From Arthrobacter sp. ISL-95 (GTDB lineage: Bacteria; Actinomycetota; Actinomycetes; Actinomycetales; Micrococcaceae): DNA of 64,000 nt. This document shows, in pieces, positions 1 through 9,989 of the stretch (positions are counted from its first letter, which is position 1; each line of letters begins with the position of its first letter). The position numbers and the translations under genes were made by a program. The DNA is taken from positions 1 to 64,000 of the forward strand of contig NZ_JAGGPR010000017.1 in assembly GCF_018613695.1 (NCBI RefSeq). The letters run 5' to 3'. The notes under the pieces are model-generated. The model searched no databases and had not been told where the DNA came from. It saw only the letters and a program-made list of their open reading frames with translations.

Positions 1-271
1 TCGTCGCCAACCGCTCCTCCACTTGACCAGGAAGGATCTCCTCGGGGTCGAAGCCTTCAAGTCCAAGCAACACGGCTGTGAAGGTTCCGTGTCCCTTGCC
101 AGTGGCAGCCAAGGAGCCGTACAGGTCCACCCGCAAGCCCGCAACGGATTCGAGAACCCCGGATTCACGCAGTTCACGAGCAAACACCGCACCGGCCCGC
201 ATGGGCCCCACAGTATGGGAACTCGACGGGCCAATACCCACAGAGAACAGATCAAAGACCCCAACGGCCAT
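1..271 (-). CDS. sdaA: L-serine ammonia-lyase (L-serine dehydratase), 5' part only
   Basis: Converts L-serine to pyruvate and ammonia; an iron-sulfur enzyme in the single-chain bacterial family. The window holds only the N-terminal 90 codons, and the gene runs off the left edge. The visible part has the family N-terminus: a short AVGVFDLFSVGIGPSSSHT stretch, then VGPMRAG, which belongs to the substrate/phosphate-binding start of the beta domain. I chose the ATG at 271 because AGGAA lies six bases upstream; an in-frame ATG at 277 lacks that spacing. It follows glyA in the same direction after a 390-base gap, so serine made by GlyA can be drained to pyruvate. This is the usual Arthrobacter order after the gcv genes. 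The iron-sulfur cysteines lie outside the window and cannot be checked. Confidence 0.9.
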   Translation of the reverse strand, partial: MAVGVFDLFSVGIGPSSSHTVGPMRAGAVFARELRESGVLESVAGLRVDLYGSLAATGKGHGTFTAVLLGLEGFDPEEILPGQVEERLAT

Positions 272-389
272 GGTCATTTCCTAACGACGTAAAACGAATA
301 GAACCCGCCCCGCCCCCAACAAACGGAGCGGACCCTCAAACCCAGATCAACAAACCCATCCCAGCAAGCCCACGAACCCGGATGCCCCC

Positions 390-433
390 GGCCCGAGCCC
401 TGCGCCATTCCGGCCCGAGCACCGTGCCATTTC
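390..433. repeat. 22-bp imperfect tandem duplication
   Basis: Two adjacent 22-base units (390-411 and 412-433) match at 18 of 22 positions; both begin GGCCCGAGC and contain GCCATT. They abut the long palindrome at 431-490 in the glyA-sdaA gap. The 384-base stretch 278-661 has no convincing gene: it holds this duplication, the palindrome and the paired arms at 538-632. Confidence 0.6.
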
Positions 434-490
434 GGGGGTTCCCTGCCAAACGTGCCGTGCGCACGGCATCTCCGACAGGGAACCCCCGAA
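431..490. repeat. 60-bp palindrome with two nested stems
   Basis: A perfect 15-base inverted repeat (TTCGGGGGTTCCCTG at 431-445 and its complement at 476-490) encloses a second perfect palindrome (TGCCGTGC then GCACGGCA, 453-468), separated by a seven-by-seven mismatched segment. As RNA it would form one very stable two-part hairpin. There is no U-run on either side, so it is not a textbook intrinsic terminator. It sits downstream of glyA and upstream of sdaA and could block 3' exonucleases or attenuate sdaA. Its function is not known. Confidence 0.7.
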
Positions 491-537
491 TGGGCCAGCA
501 ATGAGGCCCCAAACCGAAGGCCCGATCAGTCCGCCCT

Positions 538-632
538 GTGGACCTGGCGTCCGGAAGCGTGCGTCCAAGGGAGCATCGCATCCGCTCAGCGGGTGCTTAA
601 GCAACCGAGCCCGCGGAGGATGCCAGGTCCAC
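538..632. other. Paired 11-bp arms enclosing a small hairpin; possible structured RNA in glyA-sdaA gap
   Basis: GTGGACCTGGC (538-548) is exactly complementary to 622-632. CCC/GGG pairs lie just outside, one mismatch away. Inside lies a further hairpin, GCATCCGC-TCA-GCGGGTGC. On the minus strand this would fold right after the glyA stop codon. The shape suits a folded 3' UTR or a small RNA. It does not match the SRP RNA core or a tRNA cloverleaf. Confidence 0.35.
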
Positions 633-661
633 CGGGCAACCCGGGCCGGCCTCGAAAAGAC

Positions 662-1981
662 TCAGCCGAGGTTCGCGACACCCGGGTACAGCGGGTGCGC
701 TTTCGCCAGGACGTCCACGCGGTGACGCAACCCGGAGAGGTCCGCGTCGGCGTTGGCGATCAGTACTTCGGCGATGATGTCCGCGACCTCGCGGAACGCC
801 GCTTCGCCGAATCCGCGCGTAGCCAACGCCGGGGTGCCGATCCGCAGGCCGGAGGTGACCATGGGCGGGCGGGGGTCGAAGGGGACGGCGTTGCGATTGA
901 CGGTGACATCGATCGCGGCGAGGTGATCTTCGGCTTGCTGGCCGTCGAGTTCGCAGTTGCGCAGGTCAACGAGGACCAGGTGCACGTCGGTGCCACCGGA
1001 CACGACGCTGATGCCTTTCGCGGCGACGTCGGGCTGCACGAGCCGCTCGGCCAGGATGCGGGCACCGGCGAGGACCCGTTCCTGTCGCTCGCGGAACTCT
1101 TCGGAAGCGGCGATCTTGAACGCCACAGCCTTGCCCGCGATCACGTGCTCCAGTGGTCCGCCTTGCTGGCCCGGGAACACGGCCGAGTTGATCTTCTTGG
1201 CGATGTCGGCATCGTTGGAGAGGATGATGCCGCCGCGCGGACCCGCGAGGGTCTTGTGCGTGGTGGACGTGGTGACGTGAGCGTGCGGGACCGGTGAGGG
1301 GTGCAGGCCTGCGGCCACGAGACCGGCGAAGTGGGCCATGTCCACCATCAGGTAGGCGCCCACGGAGTCGGCGATCCGGCGGAACTCGGCGAAGTCCAGC
1401 TGCCGCGCGTAAGCAGACCAACCGGCAACGATGAGCGCCGGTTTGTGCTCCTTCGCCAGGGCCTCAACTTCGGCCATGTCCACCGTGTGGGTGTCCTCTC
1501 GGACGCCATAAGGGACCACGTTGTAGAGCTTGCCGGAGAAGTTGATCCGCATGCCGTGAGTCAGGTGGCCGCCATGGGCAAGGTTCAGGCCCATGATGGT
1601 GTCGCCGGGCTTGATGAGGGCGTGCATCACCGAGGCGTTGGCTTGGGCGCCGGAGTGCGGCTGAACGTTCGCGAACTCAGCACCGAAAAGGGCTTTGATG
1701 CGATCTATGGCGAGCTGCTCGATCACGTCCACGTGCTCGCAACCACCGTAGTAACGCTTGCCCGGGTAACCCTCGGCATATTTGTTGGTCAGCACCGAAC
1801 CCTGCGCTTGCATCACGGCCACGGCGGTGTGGTTCTCCGATGCGATCATTTCAAGGCCGTCGCGCTGGCGCCCCAGTTCGTCGTCGATCTTCGCAGCGAT
1901 TTCAGGATCCAGCTCGGAGAGCTGGGTGTCCAGCGACGACGACACAACTTGCTGGTACTCAGTTACAGACACCGGGTTCAC
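662..1981 (-). CDS. glyA: Serine hydroxymethyltransferase
   Basis: PLP enzyme that interconverts serine plus tetrahydrofolate with glycine plus 5,10-methylene-tetrahydrofolate in the cytosol. At 439 residues it has the normal bacterial length. The PLP-binding lysine is in TTSTTHKTLAGPRGG (Lys243), and the family stretches GLEMIASENH and NKYAEGYPGKRYYGG are intact. Translation starts at a GTG whose last two bases overlap the gcvH stop (GTGA, four-base overlap), so the two are translationally coupled. Last gene of the riboswitch-controlled gcv operon: glycine cleavage supplies the methylene-THF that GlyA uses to turn more glycine into serine. Function is secure. Confidence 0.98.
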   Translation of the reverse strand: MNPVSVTEYQQVVSSSLDTQLSELDPEIAAKIDDELGRQRDGLEMIASENHTAVAVMQAQGSVLTNKYAEGYPGKRYYGGCEHVDVIEQLAIDRIKALFGAEFANVQPHSGAQANASVMHALIKPGDTIMGLNLAHGGHLTHGMRINFSGKLYNVVPYGVREDTHTVDMAEVEALAKEHKPALIVAGWSAYARQLDFAEFRRIADSVGAYLMVDMAHFAGLVAAGLHPSPVPHAHVTTSTTHKTLAGPRGGIILSNDADIAKKINSAVFPGQQGGPLEHVIAGKAVAFKIAASEEFRERQERVLAGARILAERLVQPDVAAKGISVVSGGTDVHLVLVDLRNCELDGQQAEDHLAAIDVTVNRNAVPFDPRPPMVTSGLRIGTPALATRGFGEAAFREVADIIAEVLIANADADLSGLRHRVDVLAKAHPLYPGVANLG

Positions 1982-2361
1982 AGTTCTCCACCGTTTGTTG
2001 CAGCGTATTCTTCGGCGGACATGAGCGGTCCTTCTTCCGTGGCGGCCACCTTGAACAGCCAGCCCGCACCGTAGGGGTCGTTGTTGATCAGGGCGGGATC
2101 AGTGACAACGGCGTCGTTGATCTCGGTCACCTCACCTGTCACTGGCGAGTACAGGTCCGAGACCGACTTGGTCGATTCCACCTCGCCACATGTCTCGCCG
2201 GCAGTCACAGTGGAACCAACCTCGGGCAGGTCCACGTACACAATGTCTCCCAGGGCATCAGCGGCAACCGCAGAAATTCCGATCCCCACCGGCCCGTCAC
2301 CAGCAACAGCAACCCACTCGTGCTCAGCCGAGTACTTCAATTCAGCTACTACTTTGCTCAT
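1978..2361 (-). CDS. gcvH: Glycine cleavage system H protein
   Basis: Lipoyl carrier of the glycine cleavage complex; it shuttles the aminomethyl group from the P protein to the T protein. It has 127 residues, the standard size. The lipoyl-lysine hairpin reads GEVESTKSVSDLYSP, with Lys65 as the lipoylation site. AAGGA lies seven bases before the ATG. It sits 20 bases after the gcvT stop and overlaps glyA by four bases. No lipoate attachment enzyme is in the window. Confidence 0.98.
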   Translation of the reverse strand: MSKVVAELKYSAEHEWVAVAGDGPVGIGISAVAADALGDIVYVDLPEVGSTVTAGETCGEVESTKSVSDLYSPVTGEVTEINDAVVTDPALINNDPYGAGWLFKVAATEEGPLMSAEEYAATNGGEL

Positions 2362-2381
2362 TCCAATTCCTTCTCTCGTGG

Positions 2382-3518
2382 CTATTTTTGGCGCTTATAG
2401 AACGGCAGTGCGACTACTTCGAACGGCTCCGCTTTGCCTCGGAGGTCAACTTCCACGATGGTGCCGGGCTCGGAATGTTCGACGTCGACATAGGCCAGTG
2501 CGATCGGGTAACCGAGGGTGGGGCTTGGCTGGCCGGAGGTGACTTCGCCGATCAGGGAGCCGTCCTTGAGGACCGAGTAGTGAGCGCGGGCGGCGCGACG
2601 TCCGATGCCTTTGAGGCCTACGAGCTTCTGCCCGAGTGTGGATCCGACGCCGGCGGCCTTGATGGCGGTGAGTGCTTCGCGGCCGATGAAGTCGCTTTCC
2701 TTGGCCAGGGAAACTACTGGGCCGAGGCCTGCGGCGTAGGCGTTGCCGTGGCGGGAGAGTTCGTTGCCGTAGAGGGGCATCCCGGCTTCCAGGCGCAGCG
2801 AATCGCGGGCGGCAAGGCCAGCAGGGATGAGTCCGTGGCCTTCGCCGACTTCGAGGAGCGCTTCCCAGAGGCCTGCGGCGTCGACGTTCGGGAGGTAGAT
2901 TTCGAAGCCGTCTTCGCCGGTGTATCCGGTGCGGGCCAGCAGCCGGTCCTGGCCGTTGATGGAGACCTCCACCGCAGCGTAGTACTTCAGGTCCGTGACC
3001 AGGGCATGCTGTTCGGTGGGCACCAGAGCCAGCAGGATGGCTTCAGCGTTGGGGCCCTGCACGGCGATCAGTGAGGTCTCGGCCGATGCGTCTTCCACCA
3101 CGACGTCGAAACCGGCTGCGCGCTCCAGCAGTGCCGCAGCTACCACCTGGGCGTTGCCCGCGTTGGGCACCACCAAGTACTTGTCCACGCCGTCCTCGGG
3201 CGAGGGGCGACGGTAGGAGATGAGGTCATCGATGATGCCGCCGTCGGCGTTGCAGATCAGCGAGTACTTTGCCTTGCCCACCGCGACAGCTGACAGCTTC
3301 CCCACCAGCGCGTAGTCCAGGAACGCCGCAGCGTCCGGGCCGGAGACCCAGATTTCACCCATGTGGGAGAGGTCGAACAAGCCGGCGGACTTGCGGACTG
3401 CATGGTGCTCGGCGAGCTCGGACTCATATTTCAGGGGCATCTGCCAGCCGCCGAAATCCGTAAACGATGCGCCGGCCTTTTTGTGCTGCTCGTAAAGAGC
3501 TGTGTAATTCTCAGACAT
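2382..3518 (-). CDS. gcvT: Aminomethyltransferase (glycine cleavage T protein)
   Basis: Transfers the methylene group from aminomethyl-lipoyl GcvH to tetrahydrofolate and releases ammonia. It has 378 residues from the ATG at 3518, which has AAGGA eight bases upstream and places the usual N-terminus (ALYEQHKKAGASFTDFGGW) correctly. An in-frame start farther up would overlap gcvP and has no ribosome site. The folate-binding hallmarks LFDLSHMGE and YTGEDGFEIY are present. It lies 11 bases after gcvP and 20 before gcvH in one operon. Confidence 0.97.
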   Translation of the reverse strand: MSENYTALYEQHKKAGASFTDFGGWQMPLKYESELAEHHAVRKSAGLFDLSHMGEIWVSGPDAAAFLDYALVGKLSAVAVGKAKYSLICNADGGIIDDLISYRRPSPEDGVDKYLVVPNAGNAQVVAAALLERAAGFDVVVEDASAETSLIAVQGPNAEAILLALVPTEQHALVTDLKYYAAVEVSINGQDRLLARTGYTGEDGFEIYLPNVDAAGLWEALLEVGEGHGLIPAGLAARDSLRLEAGMPLYGNELSRHGNAYAAGLGPVVSLAKESDFIGREALTAIKAAGVGSTLGQKLVGLKGIGRRAARAHYSVLKDGSLIGEVTSGQPSPTLGYPIALAYVDVEHSEPGTIVEVDLRGKAEPFEVVALPFYKRQK

Positions 3519-3529
3519 GTCAGGAGTCC

Positions 3530-6403
<2,874 letters not shown>

Positions 6404-6461
6404 GAGGAACTCCATGATTCAGGCGCCCAGTGAGCGCCACGATGATGTGGGGTTCCTCCCC

Positions 6462-6646
6462 GCTCTGTATTGGACCTGAGAGATTCCGCAGGAATGGTTG
6501 CCTGCTTGCACCGTCGGTGAGCCCGGTTACCCGGACTGCTTTCCAGAGTTGCCTAACCGCGGCGGTACATGTGCCTGAGAGATTCCTGGGGAGGATTTGC
6601 TCCTACGGCGCCTGACTGGATGTACCGGCAGGACTCTCCCGCCGCA
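6462..6646 (-). ncRNA. Tandem glycine riboswitch
   Basis: Two aptamers in a row precede gcvP on the minus strand. The signature GGAATCTCTCAGG occurs once per aptamer (complement of 6574-6586 and of 6475-6487). The first aptamer also has GGGAGAGTCC and GCCGTAGGAGCAA; the second has CACCGACGGTGCAAGC. The linker is short, as in cooperative glycine riboswitches. A short G/C stem-like segment with an AGGA core (6447-6463) lies between aptamer 2 and the gene. The family usually switches gcv operons on when glycine is high. The mode here, transcriptional or translational, was not resolved. Confidence 0.93.
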
Positions 6647-6685
6647 GATCAAAAGCGTTGCATCACCATGAGTGACACGCTTCAC

Positions 6686-6715
6686 ACCATAGCGGGTTGT
6701 TTTGAAAAAGCGCAA
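6686..6715 (-). promoter_or_regulatory. Possible sigma-70 promoter of the gcv operon
   Basis: On the minus strand TTGCGC (6710-6715) and TATGGT (6686-6691) are separated by 18 bases. Initiation would fall near 6680, some 30 bases before the first glycine aptamer. The match to consensus is only fair. Confidence 0.4.
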
Positions 6716-6820
6716 GCAAGGTGTGGCAAAGTGCTTCCCTGGTGACAACCCCCTGAAACCTCGGAATGGTAGTTTGAACTCTGCTGAGCCAGACATCCAC
6801 ACCCAATCGGAGGACTATCC

Positions 6821-7297
6821 ATGCTTAAGGGTTTCAAGGACTTCATACTTCGCGGCAACGTGATCGAGCTGGCCATCGCCGTGGTCATCGGCAGTGCCTT
6901 CACCGCCCTCGTTACGGCTTTCACAACCAACATCATCAATCCAGTGATCGCCGCGGCCGGTGGCATGAATGCGGACGGACTCGGGTTCAAGATTTGGGAA
7001 AACAACCCCGCCACGCTCGTTAACATCGGCGCTGTGCTGACGGCACTGGTGACCTTTGTGATCACCGCTGCCGTGGTCTACTTCATCTTCGTAGCGCCCA
7101 TGAACAAGATCAATTCCTTGGTCAAGAACCGCCTCTCCACCGAGGAACCCGAGGAAGAGCCGTTGCCGGCAGACACTGCCCTTCTGGCCGAAATCCGCGA
7201 CCTCTTGAAGGAAGCAGCAGCCCATCGCGCTGCCGATCGTGCCTCGGATCTGGACTCCAGCCTCACCAGTGACCTCGATTCCGAGCGCACCCGTTAA
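6821..7297 (+). CDS. mscL: Large-conductance mechanosensitive channel
   Basis: Homopentameric inner-membrane channel that opens under membrane tension to release solutes during osmotic downshift. It has 158 residues. The N-terminus MLKGFKDFILRGNVIELAIA is the amphipathic S1 helix followed by the pore-lining TM1. TM2 spans about residues 68-96 (LVNIGAVLTALVTFVITAAVVYFIFV). A charged C-terminal helix follows. GGAGG lies eight bases before the ATG. The C-terminal tail is longer than in E. coli and acidic. Divergent from gcvP and monocistronic, as the downstream gene converges on it. Confidence 0.96.
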   Translation: MLKGFKDFILRGNVIELAIAVVIGSAFTALVTAFTTNIINPVIAAAGGMNADGLGFKIWENNPATLVNIGAVLTALVTFVITAAVVYFIFVAPMNKINSLVKNRLSTEEPEEEPLPADTALLAEIRDLLKEAAAHRAADRASDLDSSLTSDLDSERTR

Positions 7298-7412
7298 GGA
7301 CAGCACTCGCCGGCAGCTCTTCGCCGCAACCAAAGCGTCATAGGACGGCTTCCGTCAGGACGCGGTAACTGAGGAGTATACTGCCTTGCCGGGAGGTGTC
7401 CGGGAGTCAGTC

Positions 7413-7754
7413 CTAGTCGATCTTTTCGAGAAGCTTTCCTAAAGCATCACGAATATCGTCGTAGTCGTACTGACCGGCTCTGCTCTCAGCCGAGATGACA
7501 CCACAGCGGTGAATCTTCTTGAAATCGCCGATGGGGAATTTGTAGTGGCCCTTTTGGTCCTGGGGATGATCGTCATCCACGCCCAGGAACCACTTGGAGT
7601 ACTCGGCGTGCCCGTGCTTGTCCAGAAAGGCGTTTTCATCCTTGGTGGCGGGAGCGTGTTCGCTCCAGTCATCGCGGCTGTCCTTGACCACCTTGCCGTC
7701 GCGGATCAGGTGCTTCGCGTGGTCAAAAGCCTTCTTGTTGAGTTTCACGGTCAT
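7413..7754 (-). CDS. Conserved hypothetical protein, 113 aa
   Basis: I do not recognise a named function. The start at 7754 has GAGG eight bases upstream; an in-frame start 15 codons earlier adds a Pro/Arg-rich stretch with no ribosome site. The protein is hydrophilic, with many His, Asp and Lys residues (KAFDHAKHLIRDGKVV; KDENAFLDKHGHAEYSKWFLG; KGHYKFPIGDFKKIHRCGV), and has no membrane segment or signal peptide. Its composition suggests a soluble cytosolic protein. It ends 115 bases from the mscL stop, in convergent orientation. A short GACGG-CTT-CCGTC stem at 7344-7356 lies between them and may help terminate. Confidence 0.75.
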   Translation of the reverse strand: MTVKLNKKAFDHAKHLIRDGKVVKDSRDDWSEHAPATKDENAFLDKHGHAEYSKWFLGVDDDHPQDQKGHYKFPIGDFKKIHRCGVISAESRAGQYDYDDIRDALGKLLEKID

Positions 7755-7889
7755 GACGCAGCCTCGCTTGGATGGGGCGGATCGGCCTGGGTAAGGCAAC
7801 TCGTACAGTTCATCCTTGTACGGTCCAGCATAGGACTACCGCGGACTGTCCGAAAGCCCCGGTGGTCCGCCCCGGATCCGTCCAGGACT

Positions 7890-8144
7890 TCAGTTCATGA
7901 GCCGGACCCAGACACCGGCACCGCGTTCTTTCATCACCAGCCGCCGTTGAATCGGCCCCGTTTGAGCAAGCCATAGCACGCTGCCGTCAGCGGTCACTGC
8001 TTCCACCGTGCCCTGGTCCAGGATGTCGTTGCCTTGCCAAATCTGGACTGTGTGCCCAACAAGCGACCTCCAATTGGTCACCCTCTTGCCCTGTGCGGGG
8101 ACGAAGCGCGACCCAAACAGCGAATCCTTCTTACCGTTCTGCAA
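7890..8144 (-). CDS. Small hypothetical protein, 84 aa
   Basis: Function not recognised. Residues about 28-84 form a compact beta-rich segment (WRSLVGHTVQIWQGNDILDQ and so on) that looks like a small SH3-like barrel, a shape common in short actinobacterial proteins. The start is uncertain. TTG at 8144 has AGGAG eight bases upstream and is preferred; TTG at 8171 is in frame with AAGGA only four bases away. The basic N-terminus (QNGKKDSLFGSRF) could bind nucleic acid, but that is a guess. Flanking gaps of 90-145 bases show nothing else. Confidence 0.6.
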   Translation of the reverse strand: MQNGKKDSLFGSRFVPAQGKRVTNWRSLVGHTVQIWQGNDILDQGTVEAVTADGSVLWLAQTGPIQRRLVMKERGAGVWVRLMN

Positions 8145-8268
8145 ATGGTTGACTCCTCGCCTGCTGTACAAATATTCCTTGAAAGGTTTCTGTACAAGAC
8201 GTGTGCCAGAGCGACGGAGTCCATGACGGAATTTCGCGGCCGAATTGACGAGAGATACGTCTCGTCTG

Positions 8269-9642
8269 CTAGAGCGCCTTCACGGCCCCCAGCACCTTCG
8301 TCAACGAGTCTTTGGCATCGCCAAACAGCAGGGTGGTTTGGGGTTCATACAGCAGTTCATTTTCAATCCCGGCAAACCCGGGACGCATGGAGCGTTTGAG
8401 GAACACTACCTGCCGGGCGTCGGCCACTTCCAAAATGGGCATCCCGTAGATCGGTGAACCCGACGTGGTCTTTGCCGCGGGATTCACGACGTCGTTGGCG
8501 CCCACCACCAAGGCGACATCCGTGGTCTTGAACTCGGAGTTGATGTCGCTCATCTCCTTCAAGGACTCGTACGGCACGTTGGCCTCGGCGAGCAGCACGT
8601 TCATGTGGCCCGGCATGCGCCCGGCCACAGGATGGATGGCGAAGTCCACCTCAATTCCTCGTGCTTCCAAGGCCAGGGCAAGCTCAGCGGCAGTGTGCTG
8701 ACCTTGGGCCACGGCGAGGCCGTACCCCGGAACGATGATCACCCGCTGCGCATAGCCGAGCAATACTGCCACGTCCTCTGCACTGGAGGATCGTACGGGC
8801 CGCTCACTCACGGCTGTCGAGCCCGCGGTGGATCCACCTTTGAAGGCCCCGAACATGATGCCTGCAACACTGCGTCCCATCGCGGCCGCCATGGCGCGGG
8901 TAAGGATGGTGCCGGACGCCCCCACCAGAGTGCCGGCCACCACCAGGAGAACATTGCCCAGCACCAGTCCCGAAGCTGCGACGGCCAGGCCCGTGAAGGC
9001 ATTGAGGAGCGAAATGACAATCGGCACATCAGCGCCTCCCACAGGGAGCACCAACAGGATTCCGGCACCAAGGCCCAGAATCAGCAGGACCAGTGCCAAC
9101 AGCAATGAGCCATTCAGGATCACCACCACTCCGGCACCCACAGCCGCCAGTAGCACCACGCCCATCAGCGCAGGCAGGCCGGGGAACGTCACGGGCCGGG
9201 TGGTCATCAGTCCCTGAAGCTTGGCGAAAGTGACCCCGGACCCCGCAAAGGACACCGCACCCACCAGCAATGTGAAGACGATCGCCAGGCGCACCCCCGG
9301 ATCACCCGTATGAGAAAGTTCCAGCAACGCCACCAAGGCGGCAGCGCCACCACCCACACCGTTGAAAAGGGCCACGAGCTGCGGCATCTGCGTCATTTGC
9401 ACCCGGCGGGCCACCGGCGCGGCGACACCCGCGCCCACAGCTATGGCCCCAAGAATCCAAGGAATGTTGTCCAGCTTCACGGAGACAAAGACCGTCAGCA
9501 CAGCCAGCAGGGCTCCAAATGCTCCGATCAGGTTGCCGCGCCGGGCAGTCCGCGGTGAATTCAGGCCCTTCAGAGCGAGGATGAAGCAGGCCGCCGCGGC
9601 GAGGTACAGAAGCGCCGTCCAGGTGGGATTCAGTAGCGTCAT
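8269..9642 (-). CDS. pntB: NAD(P) transhydrogenase subunit beta
   Basis: Proton-translocating transhydrogenase subunit with the inner-membrane domain II and the NADP(H)-binding domain III. It has 457 residues. About nine hydrophobic helices fill the first 270 residues; the C-terminal domain shows the NADP-site stretches IIVPGYGLAVAQ, HPVAGRMPGHMNVLLAEA and VALVVGANDVVNPAA. It overlaps pntAB by four bases (ATGA) and is the last gene of a three-gene operon. It exchanges hydride between NADH and NADP+ driven by the proton gradient, and so supplies NADPH. Confidence 0.97.
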   Translation of the reverse strand: MTLLNPTWTALLYLAAAACFILALKGLNSPRTARRGNLIGAFGALLAVLTVFVSVKLDNIPWILGAIAVGAGVAAPVARRVQMTQMPQLVALFNGVGGGAAALVALLELSHTGDPGVRLAIVFTLLVGAVSFAGSGVTFAKLQGLMTTRPVTFPGLPALMGVVLLAAVGAGVVVILNGSLLLALVLLILGLGAGILLVLPVGGADVPIVISLLNAFTGLAVAASGLVLGNVLLVVAGTLVGASGTILTRAMAAAMGRSVAGIMFGAFKGGSTAGSTAVSERPVRSSSAEDVAVLLGYAQRVIIVPGYGLAVAQGQHTAAELALALEARGIEVDFAIHPVAGRMPGHMNVLLAEANVPYESLKEMSDINSEFKTTDVALVVGANDVVNPAAKTTSGSPIYGMPILEVADARQVVFLKRSMRPGFAGIENELLYEPQTTLLFGDAKDSLTKVLGAVKAL

Positions 9643-9989
9643 TGCCGGCGTTCCTTCTTGCCCGGCTCCACGGAGCCGCGATCTCCAGGAACTTCAGCCT
9701 TCGACGGCGGCCGCTGCCGTCCGTGGAACATCTCCAGCATCCGGTCGGTCACCACAAAACCGCCGACGAGGTTGGCCGTGGCAAGAACGACAGCCAGCAG
9801 GGCGACCGCCAACACCCACGGGTCGGCGGCCTGTCCTGCCACGATGATGGCACCCACCAGGATGATTCCGTGGATTGCGTTGGCTCCTGACATGAGCGGC
9901 GTGTGCAGGGTGCTGGAGACCTTGGAAACAACCTCAAAGCCAATGAACACCGCCAGGACTGTAATCGTTAGCAGGCTCATGCCGTCCAT
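9639..9989 (-). CDS. pntAB: NAD(P) transhydrogenase membrane subunit alpha part 2
   Basis: The small membrane subunit, separate from the NAD-binding part as in split three-gene transhydrogenases. It has 117 residues: three to four hydrophobic helices (TITVLAVFIGFEVVSKV; HGIILVGAIIVAG; PWVLAVALLAVVLATANLVG), then the family motif GGFVVTDRMLEMF and a charged tail. The ATG at 9989 shares one base with the pntAA stop (TGATG) and has AAGGAG seven bases upstream; a second ATG three codons later is less well placed. It overlaps pntB by four bases. Confidence 0.96.
   Translation of the reverse strand: MDGMSLLTITVLAVFIGFEVVSKVSSTLHTPLMSGANAIHGIILVGAIIVAGQAADPWVLAVALLAVVLATANLVGGFVVTDRMLEMFHGRQRPPSKAEVPGDRGSVEPGKKERRQ

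Noticed and set aside
538..632. SRP RNA or selenocysteine tRNA
   Set aside because: The CCGGAAG stretch and the TCA triplet looked suggestive, but there is no SRP symmetric core and the TCA sits in a three-base loop, not a seven-base anticodon loop.
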